From positions 1 to 36,183 of the forward strand of contig CAJONO010000071.1 of the NCBI GenBank assembly GCA_905235905.1: 36,183 nucleotides of DNA, written 5' to 3'. The notes beneath the pieces are model-generated. The model was not told the DNA's origin. It did no database searches and saw only the letters and a program-made list of their open reading frames with translations. Shown piece by piece: positions 24,801-30,679 of this stretch (position 1 is the first letter of the stretch; every line of letters begins with the position of its first letter). The position numbers were made by a program, and so were the translations under genes. Source of the DNA: an uncultured Prevotella sp. (GTDB lineage: Bacteria; Bacteroidota; Bacteroidia; Bacteroidales; Bacteroidaceae).

Positions 24801-25309
24801 TAGTCGACCTCACGGAATCCAAACTCCCTCAGCTTCTCGCAAACGCCATCCACCTCAACCGTCTGACCCTGTTCAAGTGTGAGGGTTCGACTATCCAGAT
24901 TCCTTCTCGTCACCACCATTTCGGCCAGGGCTTCAGGGTAAGAGACCACATATAGCCCTGTGGAGGCACTCTTCATTTGTGTCAGCGCTTCCGTTCGGAG
25001 AATCTCGTTGGCAGGGTCTTTCTGACCATACTTAATGGCACGGCGATAGCTCGACGGGAAGAAAAACACCGACGACTCACCCATTATCTGACAAAGATCG
25101 TGATAGAAATAGCCTGCCTCGTCGGCATCCTGCATGACAAAGAGCATCGTCTGTTGCGCTTTCGTCTTCAACACACTGAAAAGCATAGCACCTGAAGATG
25201 CCAACAAACCTTCGAGAAAAACCGTTCTACTCTTATTTTTCTCAATTTCTTTTGCCAGTGCCGACACTTGTGGCAGTCGAGCGTATAGTGCAGGAAGTTC
25301 CTTTATCAT
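21830..25309 (-). CDS. mfd: Transcription-repair coupling factor
   Basis: A 1159-residue Mfd protein, which removes RNA polymerase stalled at DNA damage and recruits UvrA. The N-terminal UvrB-like part (no ATPase motifs) contains YRRAIKYGQKDP and GVCEKLREFGFREVDYVYEPGQ. The RNA-polymerase-interacting domain has YVVHVDHGIGKFGGL. The translocase has Walker A GDVGFGKTEVAVRAA (Lys613), DEEQKFGV near residue 707, SATPIPRTL, and the late helicase motifs QMRGRVGRGNRKAFCYL. The TRCF C-terminal domain follows. Length is normal. The start overlaps the DUF3256 stop by four bases (ATGA), which implies coupled translation. Confidence 0.97.
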   Translation of the reverse strand: MIKELPALYARLPQVSALAKEIEKNKSRTVFLEGLLASSGAMLFSVLKTKAQQTMLFVMQDADEAGYFYHDLCQIMGESSVFFFPSSYRRAIKYGQKDPANEILRTEALTQMKSASTGLYVVSYPEALAEMVVTRRNLDSRTLTLEQGQTVEVDGVCEKLREFGFREVDYVYEPGQFALRGSIVDVFSFSHEFPFRIDFFGDEIDSIRTFEVENQLSKERRDRVDIVPELATVEEKESVLRFLPKDTILVFKDYFYTRDAVEHTYQEGFSSQALKERLETATEIEQREIEYEMRRESQIITGSQFANDAEAFRRIEFGHRPSGTPDATIRFNISVQPLFHKNFDLLAKTFGDYRRKGYRIYVLADSQKQNERLKEILESTQSPLLKEEEAGAVLFTPVSHTIHEGFVDNDLHICLFTDHQIFDRFHKYNLKSDKARSGKVALTLKEIQQFEIGDYVVHVDHGIGKFGGLVRMPITTPDGKQAFQEMIKIIYQRGDAIYVSIHSLYKVSKYKSQENGEAPRMSTLGTGQWERLKERTKKHIKDIARDLIKLYASRRHQKGFAFCRDTYLQHELEASFLYEDTPDQLKATQEVKADMESPRPMDRLVCGDVGFGKTEVAVRAAFKAAVDGKQVAVLVPTTVLAYQHYRTFSGRLKDMPVRVDYLTRARSAKQTKELLADLEAGKIDILIGTHKLIGKNVRFKDLGLLIIDEEQKFGVSTKEKLRQMKTNVDTLTMSATPIPRTLQFSLVGARDLSVIQTPPPNRYPIQTEIHTFGPEIIVDAINFEMSRNGQIYFVNNRISDLSHIAEMVKKYIPDCRIAIGHGQMNPEELEQIVLDFSNYDYDVLLSTTIVENGIDIPNANTIIINSAQNFGLSDLHQMRGRVGRGNRKAFCYLLAPPLAALPVDARRRLEALENFSDLGSGINIAMQDLDIRGAGNLLGAEQSGFISDLGFETYQKILNEAMTELRNEGPASDSSRTEEGKTRSHGGNVAKVQPYTAREDGGEAFVSDCTLESDLEMYFPDQYVPSDSERMLLYRELDSIRDDQGLDAYRERLKDRFGSIPHVAEELLQVVPLRRYGKSLGCEQIMLKQGRMFLFFVSNPHSPFYQSPAFGRILDFVGTNPRRCNFRDQNGKRSLVVDKISTVEEAVRVLKGMTAAPTN

Positions 25310-25818
25310 ATTTTGTAGTAGCTGTCCATTTCTTCATCGCGTTTCAGGATGGTTGAGCGAGGAAGCTGACGTAGCTTCTTTTCGTCGACATCAAGAAGAT
25401 GTTGCAACGGACTCCACTTCAAGCTATAGAATGAACGGACGGTTTGCTGAGTAGTGTCAGACGACAGCTTGTAGGTTCGCTCCATACAAATCACCTGGTG
25501 CAAGCTGTCGTATTCGTTCTCGGTGGAGAGCAAGTACATGGTTATAGTCAGCACCGGACTCATGCGCAGGGTAAGACTGTCGTCAGAAAGCGCAAGCATC
25601 TCAGAATCGCCCTCAAGCAGATTGGTCACCTCGGCCCGCATCTTCGCATCAATAAAATCAATCATATCGAGGCGGTTGTTCTTAGTAAGCGTGGGCATCA
25701 GAGAATCGGGCATACTGGAAAAGACATCACGAATCTGCACCCTCTGCTGTGCCTTTACAGGAAATACTAAATGACAGATGACCAATGAAAATACGATTGG
25801 GCACCATTTCGTAGCCAT
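25306..25818 (-). CDS. DUF3256 family secreted protein
   Basis: A Bacteroidales-specific protein of about 170 residues, with a signal peptide ending at VKAQ. The body has the family-like stretches DVFSSMPDSLMPTLTKNNRLDMIDF and SDDSLTLRMSPVLTITMYLL. No catalytic motif is visible. I chose the ATG at 25818 because it places a basic n-region directly before the hydrophobic core; the in-frame ATG at 25857 would add 13 residues. It lies between rsmE and mfd in the long operon, and its stop overlaps the mfd start. Placement is conserved in relatives, from memory; function is unknown. Confidence 0.82.
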   Translation of the reverse strand: MATKWCPIVFSLVICHLVFPVKAQQRVQIRDVFSSMPDSLMPTLTKNNRLDMIDFIDAKMRAEVTNLLEGDSEMLALSDDSLTLRMSPVLTITMYLLSTENEYDSLHQVICMERTYKLSSDTTQQTVRSFYSLKWSPLQHLLDVDEKKLRQLPRSTILKRDEEMDSYYKI

Positions 25819-25885
25819 ACTGCGTTGTGTATAAATCAGCTCTTTCAGTTTTGTCATTCTTTCAATTGTTAAGTATTAAGTTATC

Positions 25886-26641
25886 TCATTGGGAAGCATT
25901 ACCAGTCTGTGACGCAACCAGTTGCATCATCATCACAGCCGAAAGGGCTGCCGTTTCCGTACGCAAACGGCTCTTTCCCAAATCTACTGAGACGAAGCCT
26001 GCCTCGACTGCCATACGTACCTCCTCAATAGAGAAGTCGCCTTCGGGACCGATAAGAACGGTGACTGGCAAGAGATTGGGGACAGGAGGTGAAAACACTT
26101 TTTGAAGTTCGTCAAAAAGATTGACTCTCGGCACCTCTTCATAACAATGGGCAATGTAACGGTGCCCTTCCTGATGAACTGCGACAAACTGCTTGAACGA
26201 CTGCATCTCGTTGACCACGGGCTTCCATGCCTTCCGACTTTGCTTCATGGCCGATACAACGATACGTTCCAGGCGCTCCATCTTCACCATACGGCGCTCA
26301 GAGAACTGACAGTCGAGCAGCGAAAGCTCGTCGAAACCTATCTCGGTGGCCTTTTCCGTCATCCACTCCACCCTATCCATCATCTTCGTCGGTGCCATGG
26401 CCAAATGAAGATGGCCCTGCCATGTAGGTTGCTGCGGCAGCGTTTCCTGAATATCATAGTGGCAGCGGTGGGCAGCGGCCATTGTAACCACAGCCCGATA
26501 GAAGCAGCCCTCACCGTCTATGAGCATCATCTCGTCGCCAGCTTGAAGCCGTAACACACGGACGGCATGCTGGGCCTCATCCTCAGGCAATTCCTGACGG
26601 TGGGCAGCATTCGGTACATAGAAATATCGAGTCTCTTTCAT
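25886..26641 (-). CDS. rsmE: 16S rRNA (uracil1498-N3)-methyltransferase
   Basis: A 251-residue SPOUT-class methyltransferase that methylates U1498 in the 16S rRNA decoding region. The N-terminal PUA-like domain (FYVPNAAHRQ, then HAVRVLRLQAGDEM) binds RNA. The knotted SAM-binding domain carries KATEIGFDELSLLDCQFSERR, IGPEGDFSIEEV (197-208) and LGKSRLRTETAALSA (221-235), the RsmE signatures. Length is usual for the family. It lies 28 bases before the DUF3256 gene and 31 after the DUF151 gene, all on the - strand. Confidence 0.95.
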   Translation of the reverse strand: MKETRYFYVPNAAHRQELPEDEAQHAVRVLRLQAGDEMMLIDGEGCFYRAVVTMAAAHRCHYDIQETLPQQPTWQGHLHLAMAPTKMMDRVEWMTEKATEIGFDELSLLDCQFSERRMVKMERLERIVVSAMKQSRKAWKPVVNEMQSFKQFVAVHQEGHRYIAHCYEEVPRVNLFDELQKVFSPPVPNLLPVTVLIGPEGDFSIEEVRMAVEAGFVSVDLGKSRLRTETAALSAVMMMQLVASQTGNASQ

Positions 26642-26672
26642 TCGTTTACCATTGCTCTTTGGGCTCCTGTTC

Positions 26673-27209
26673 TCAACCTTTTACCGTTCTTCTCTTAATC
26701 TCGTCGCGTAACTTTGAGGCCAGCTCGTAATTTTCTTCATTAATGGCATGCTGCATGGCCATGTTAAGCCGTGGAACATCCATGGTATTAATGGGAATAG
26801 ACACTCCTTGGTCATTTTCATTGAAGAGAACACTTTGCTGCCTAAACAGCGACGCTTCCATATAAAGAGGTATGTCGGAAATCATGGAGAGCAAGACGGC
26901 ATCACTCATTCTGATACGCGTATTCCGCTCATATTGCACGTCGGCCAACACCACCTGATACTGACCATCGTGCAATCCGAATACCATCATCTCATGTCCT
27001 ACGGTGAGCATCTGCACAAGAGCCTCCGGCAGCCTATCGGAACAGATGGAAGAATGCTGAAGGCGCAGGAGATACTGACGGGTCATCGGCTCGTCGCATA
27101 TCACCGTAAGGGCATGCTCGCGAGCCTCGTCGGTAAGCATGACGACCGATAGTTCGGCATTGCCCATTACCTGGCGGATGCTTTCAAATCGTAGTTTCGT
27201 TCTCTCCAT
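26673..27209 (-). CDS. DUF151 bifunctional nuclease-family protein with UVR motif
   Basis: A 178-residue cytoplasmic protein. Residues about 15-135 form the DUF151 (bifunctional DNase/RNase) domain, with VVMLTDEAREHALTVI and RMSDAVLLSMISDIPLYME, the DA(V/I)xLA-type helix of the family. The C-terminal 35 residues carry a UvrB/UvrC-like UVR motif (LNMAMQHAINEENYELASKLRDEI), which mediates protein contacts. This two-part layout is usual in Bacteroidetes. Nuclease activity is known for plant members and not shown for these. It lies 21 bases after the nucleoside transporter gene. Confidence 0.88.
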   Translation of the reverse strand: MERTKLRFESIRQVMGNAELSVVMLTDEAREHALTVICDEPMTRQYLLRLQHSSICSDRLPEALVQMLTVGHEMMVFGLHDGQYQVVLADVQYERNTRIRMSDAVLLSMISDIPLYMEASLFRQQSVLFNENDQGVSIPINTMDVPRLNMAMQHAINEENYELASKLRDEIKRRTVKG

Positions 27210-27230
27210 ATCCCTCTGTCTTACCGTCTC

Positions 27231-28538
27231 TTATTTCTCAGGCTTGAACACCAATGCAAACGACACGCCCACCACGAGTGCGAAAGCAGCAAAGATGAAC
27301 CAGCACGTCTGCCACTCGCCCAAGAGGAAACCGTCTTTCCAGGAACAGTAGTGGTTGACAATCTCGCCTGCTGCCAGCGTACCAATCGTAGCGCCCAAGC
27401 CGTTGGTCATCATCATGAAGAGTCCCTGTGCCGAAGCCTTGATAGAGGGTTCACACTCCTGATCAACGAAAATGCCTCCAGAGACGTTGAAGAAGTCGAA
27501 AGCCACGCCATAGACGATACACGAAAGTACAAAGAGGAGCACACCGGGCATGGCAGGATTGCCCAAGCCAAAGAAACCGAAGCGGAACACCCAGGCAAAC
27601 ATCGACATGAGCATGACGACCTTAATGCCGAAGCGCTTCAGGAAGAAAGGTATCATAAGAATGCAGAGCGCCTCGCTGACTTGGGAAATAGAGGTAAGAA
27701 GGGTGGCATTGTTGGCTGCAAAGGAAGTGGCAACAGCCTCATCGGCACTACCCTTGAAACTGGTGATAAACGGGCCGGCATAGCCGTTGGTCACCTGCAA
27801 ACACATACCAAGCAGAGCGGAAAAAATGAAGAACAGGGCCATTCTCCTCGTCTTAAACAACTTGAAAGCATTCAACCCAAGACTCTCAACCAGCGACACA
27901 CCCTCTTTCTTAACCAGTGGACACTGTGGCAACGTGAAACAATAGGCAAAAAGCAACAAGCTGAGCAAGCCTGACACAAAGAACTGCATATAGGTGTACT
28001 GGAACTTATGGGCGTTCTCAGACAATGTGAACGAGAACGAACCGTCCTGCCACACAGCACAGTTTACAAACCACATGGTGGCAATGAAGCCAATAGTACC
28101 CAACACACGAATGGGCGGGAAATCCTTCACGGTGTCCATGCCATTCTCCTTTAAGACAGTGAATGCTGTCGTATTGGCCAAGGCAATCGTCGGCATGAAG
28201 AAAGCCACACTCACGGCATACATCACAATGAAAGACGACTTGTTGGGCAGCTCCTGTCCGAAACCAGCCTCCACACCCATCCACCAACAGCAGAGCATTG
28301 CCGCACCTGCTGCTAAATGGCAGAGTCCTAACAGTCGCTGCGGCTGAATATATTTATCAGCTACAATACCCATGATAGTGGGCATGAAAATCGACACAAT
28401 GCCTTGAATGGCATAGAACCAGGCTATCTGCTCACCAAGACCGGCCACCCCCAGATAGTTTCCCATACAGGTGAGATAAGCTCCCCAGACAGCGAACTCC
28501 AAGAAGTTCATCACTGCCAAACGTACTTTCAAATTCAT
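27231..28538 (-). CDS. Nucleoside:H+ symporter, MFS (NupG/XapB-like)
   Basis: A 435-residue inner-membrane protein with about 12 hydrophobic segments in two halves. The N-terminus LRLAVMNFLEFAVWGAYL-like stretch, with FAVWGAYLTCMGNYL and GIVADKYIQPQRLLG, fits the nucleoside:H+ symporter family (NupG, XapB, YegT) of the major facilitator superfamily. The conserved GIVADKY motif marks the loop between helices 2 and 3. It probably imports purine or pyrimidine nucleosides with protons; substrate range is not readable. It is 23 bases downstream of the overlapping 74-residue gene and in the same operon. Confidence 0.9.
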   Translation of the reverse strand: MNLKVRLAVMNFLEFAVWGAYLTCMGNYLGVAGLGEQIAWFYAIQGIVSIFMPTIMGIVADKYIQPQRLLGLCHLAAGAAMLCCWWMGVEAGFGQELPNKSSFIVMYAVSVAFFMPTIALANTTAFTVLKENGMDTVKDFPPIRVLGTIGFIATMWFVNCAVWQDGSFSFTLSENAHKFQYTYMQFFVSGLLSLLLFAYCFTLPQCPLVKKEGVSLVESLGLNAFKLFKTRRMALFFIFSALLGMCLQVTNGYAGPFITSFKGSADEAVATSFAANNATLLTSISQVSEALCILMIPFFLKRFGIKVVMLMSMFAWVFRFGFFGLGNPAMPGVLLFVLSCIVYGVAFDFFNVSGGIFVDQECEPSIKASAQGLFMMMTNGLGATIGTLAAGEIVNHYCSWKDGFLLGEWQTCWFIFAAFALVVGVSFALVFKPEK

Positions 28539-28561
28539 TTCTTATCAGGTTTTAGTTACTT

Positions 28562-28786
28562 TTATTCCAATAATTTATTATGATAATAGGCATGCAAGCG
28601 ACCCTCTTCATCGCGCCTTAGCTGAATCAGGCCGGCTAACCATTCTGTTTGTGACGGCTCGCCCAAAAGAGGGTAATAACTTGACACGACCCCCGACTGT
28701 ATCTCGATGACTTGCAGTGTCAGGCTCTGACCATTGGGCAGCTTCAATTCGTGCGACGCTATCCTGCGTCTGTTTCTTGGGTTCAT
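28562..28786 (-). CDS. Small conserved protein of 74 residues overlapping the DUF4296 gene
   Basis: A short, soluble protein starting MNPRNRRRIASHELKLPNG, with VIEIQSGVVSSYYPLLGE and TEWLAGLIQL. I recognise this composition from small proteins placed between DUF4296 lipoproteins and nucleoside transporters in Bacteroidales; no function is known. It begins 179 bases before the DUF4296 stop, in the +1 frame relative to it, so most of both coding regions share the same DNA. There is no later ATG that would avoid the overlap. The Ser-Tyr-Tyr-Pro-Leu and Glu-Trp-Leu-Ala-Gly blocks look conserved rather than random, which argues for a real gene. Confidence 0.65.
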   Translation of the reverse strand: MNPRNRRRIASHELKLPNGQSLTLQVIEIQSGVVSSYYPLLGEPSQTEWLAGLIQLRRDEEGRLHAYYHNKLLE

Positions 28787-29546
28787 CCTTTTTGTGAAAA
28801 CGTATGAGCTGAATACTATTGATAAACAGCAGGCGAAGCGTGGTACTTTGCTCGTTGGCTCCGCCCAAGTAGAAGAAGCCTTTCAGACCTTTGACACAAG
28901 CCGTATCGGCAGTTTCAATGCGCAGCTGGTTAAGTCCTGAGTAATGGAAGCGTGAGATGCGGGAAACGACCGTATCAGGATATTCGACGGCCACATAGAA
29001 AACACCGTCCTTAACCCCGTCCTGAAACATGTAGTCGGCCATGAACTGCATAAGGAAGACATCGCCTTTCTTGTATGTGCTATCTGCCTCAAGGGCAAAA
29101 TCGAGTCTGTTGAAGGGCGGTATTGGCAAGAGAAGCAACGTTCTTCGGTCGGGCCAGATGTTGGCAGTATCGCCCTCAGCATTGAGCATTGCATATTTTC
29201 CTATCTCACCTTCGGTAGCACCCAGCGAGAGCGCCTTCTCTTCCAATCGGTCCAAAACGCGCCGATACATCAGTGAGAACCTGTCGGAACGAGTGTAGTA
29301 ATAAACCAGCGACGAATCGAACTCGGTACGCGTCACGCCATGTTCCCTCAGGACGCTCTCTACGTAGTACTGCTGATTATATACACGCTGGTTTGTCTCA
29401 TCGGCCAGCGCCATTGCAAGATGATAGTCTACGAGTATGTCCTCCATCTCATCGGGTTGTATGAACTGTTTGGGCGTTCCCGACTTGCAGGAGGCCGTCA
29501 GCCACAAGGCCACTACACCTATTATAATAATATATAGCCTACTCAC
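28608..29546 (-). CDS. DUF4296 lipoprotein
   Basis: A 312-residue lipoprotein with signal peptide and lipobox LTASC (Cys20). Residues about 30-125 match the DUF4296 domain: a helical segment IQPDEMEDILVDYHLAMALAD, then YVESVLREHGVTRTEFDSSLVYY, ending in a coiled stretch around VLDRLEEKA. The part from about 130 onward is beta-rich and carries FYVAVEYPD and LRLLFINSIQLIRFHKK. The last 59 codons overlap the 74-residue gene in another frame and read as a charged, unconserved-looking tail. It overlaps lspA by eight bases at its start. LspA, the enzyme that processes lipoproteins such as this one, is encoded immediately upstream. Confidence 0.85.
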   Translation of the reverse strand: MSRLYIIIIGVVALWLTASCKSGTPKQFIQPDEMEDILVDYHLAMALADETNQRVYNQQYYVESVLREHGVTRTEFDSSLVYYYTRSDRFSLMYRRVLDRLEEKALSLGATEGEIGKYAMLNAEGDTANIWPDRRTLLLLPIPPFNRLDFALEADSTYKKGDVFLMQFMADYMFQDGVKDGVFYVAVEYPDTVVSRISRFHYSGLNQLRIETADTACVKGLKGFFYLGGANEQSTTLRLLFINSIQLIRFHKKDEPKKQTQDSVARIEAAQWSEPDTASHRDTVGGRVKLLPSFGRAVTNRMVSRPDSAKAR

Positions 29547-30168
29547 GCTTCAGTGTAATCCCGCTAATCTCCTTGCGATAGAAAAGCAGCAAAGCCACGA
29601 CACCAACAGAAATGCAGGCATCGGCAAAGTTGAATACAGGACTAAAGAATATGAATTCCTCGCCCCCCCAGAAAGGAAACCAGCTGGGATAGGTGGTTAC
29701 TATGAGCGGGAAGTAGAACATATCGACCACCTTGCCCATGAGGAAAGGCGCATAACCATCGCCAAACGGCACCAAGGAGGCTATGGTATAGGGTGTTGAC
29801 GCTTCGAAACAGAGACCGTAGAACAAGCAGTCAATCAGGTTGCCTGCCGCACCGGCCAGTATCATCGACAAACAGACTATATAGCCCCTACGCGCCTTCT
29901 TGCCCACCTGTATCCAAAGGTAATAGGCCAACAGACCGATGGCCACGACACGAAAGAGTGACAGCAAGAGCTTCGAGCCAAGCTGCATGCCGTATGCCAT
30001 GCCGTTGTTCTCAATGAAAGAGAGGTAGAACCAGTCGAAGACATGTATGCTCTCATGCAGATGCATCGAGGTCTTCACCCAGATTTTTATCAGCTGGTCA
30101 ATAAGGAGAATGGCGACAACAAGGATTGTCGCCAATCGTCCGCGGGTTAAAAACTTCTCAATAATCAA
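29539..30168 (-). CDS. lspA: Lipoprotein signal peptidase (signal peptidase II)
   Basis: A 209-residue inner-membrane aspartyl peptidase that removes signal peptides from lipid-modified prolipoproteins. Four hydrophobic segments are visible. The catalytic aspartates are Asp113 in GAAGNLID and Asp183 in FNFADA; IENNGMAYGM matches the family's ENxGxAFG-like region. A loop of about 20 residues between VVDMFYFPL and the last motif (with SWFPFWGGEEF) is longer than in Escherichia coli and usual for Bacteroidetes. With at least six lipoproteins in this window alone, its substrates are plain. It lies 15 bases after the DksA-like gene and overlaps the DUF4296 gene by eight bases. Confidence 0.96.
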   Translation of the reverse strand: MIIEKFLTRGRLATILVVAILLIDQLIKIWVKTSMHLHESIHVFDWFYLSFIENNGMAYGMQLGSKLLLSLFRVVAIGLLAYYLWIQVGKKARRGYIVCLSMILAGAAGNLIDCLFYGLCFEASTPYTIASLVPFGDGYAPFLMGKVVDMFYFPLIVTTYPSWFPFWGGEEFIFFSPVFNFADACISVGVVALLLFYRKEISGITLKRE

Positions 30169-30183
30169 TTTACAATCCTCAGA

Positions 30184-30570
30184 TTACTTCCTATTCCTTT
30201 CCATTTCCTTCGATTCCACACTCAATGTGGCATGAGGCACAGCTTTCAAGCGCTCCTTGGGAATGAGCTTTCCCGTGATGCGGTCGATGCCATAGGTCTT
30301 GTTCTCAATACGCACCAGTGCGGCTTTCAGGCCCTGAATAAACTTCTGCTGACGGGCAGCAAACTGAATGAGATCTTCTTTCGACTGAGTGGCACTGCCC
30401 TCTTCCAATGCCTTGTAAGTGGGCGAGGTGTCGTCTACGTCGTTTGAGTCTTTATTCATCAGTGCGTTCATCATCTGGTCATAGTCGCGCTTGGCCAGTG
30501 TTAGTTTCTCATTGATAATCTCGCGGAACTCCTCGAGTTCCTCGTCCGAGTAACGTGTTTTTTCAGCCAT
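30184..30570 (-). CDS. TraR/DksA-family protein without zinc-finger cysteines
   Basis: A 128-residue protein starting MAEKTRYSDEELEEFREII, a coiled-coil N-terminus, followed by an acidic NDVDDTSPTY tip region and a C-terminal segment KTYGIDRITGKLIPKERLKAVPHAT. This last part corresponds to the DksA zinc-finger region, where related proteins have YGICRxTGKLI. Here the Cys is Asp and no cysteine occurs in the protein, so it cannot bind zinc as DksA does. DksA-type proteins act in the RNA polymerase secondary channel; for this branch that is inference. I chose the ATG at 30570. A longer frame to 30639 would translate part of a 16-bp tandem repeat and is unlikely. Confidence 0.87.
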   Translation of the reverse strand: MAEKTRYSDEELEEFREIINEKLTLAKRDYDQMMNALMNKDSNDVDDTSPTYKALEEGSATQSKEDLIQFAARQQKFIQGLKAALVRIENKTYGIDRITGKLIPKERLKAVPHATLSVESKEMERNRK

Positions 30571-30590
30571 AGGTCTTAGTTTTATTACAG

Positions 30591-30670
30591 TTTCGTTTTT
30601 TCGACATTTCGTTTTTTCGACATTTCGTTTTTTCGACATTTCGTTATTTCGACATTTCGTTATTTCGACA
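30591..30670. repeat. Five exact-length 16-bp tandem repeats
   Basis: Five contiguous 16-bp units: three TTTCGTTTTTTCGACA and two TTTCGTTATTTCGACA, filling 80 of the 109 bases between ileS and the DksA-like gene. They would form the intergenic part of the transcript (on the - strand, TGTCGAAAAAACGAAA units). There are no spacers, so this is not a CRISPR array. Confidence 0.92.
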
Positions 30671-30679
30671 TTACGCGAT

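Noticed and set aside
30571..30639. Longer start for the DksA-like protein
   Set aside because: The extra residues are Lys/Arg/Asn repeats encoded by the 16-bp tandem repeat; the family-like N-terminus starts at 30570.
30591..30670. Possible CRISPR array
   Set aside because: The 16-bp units are directly adjacent with no spacers.
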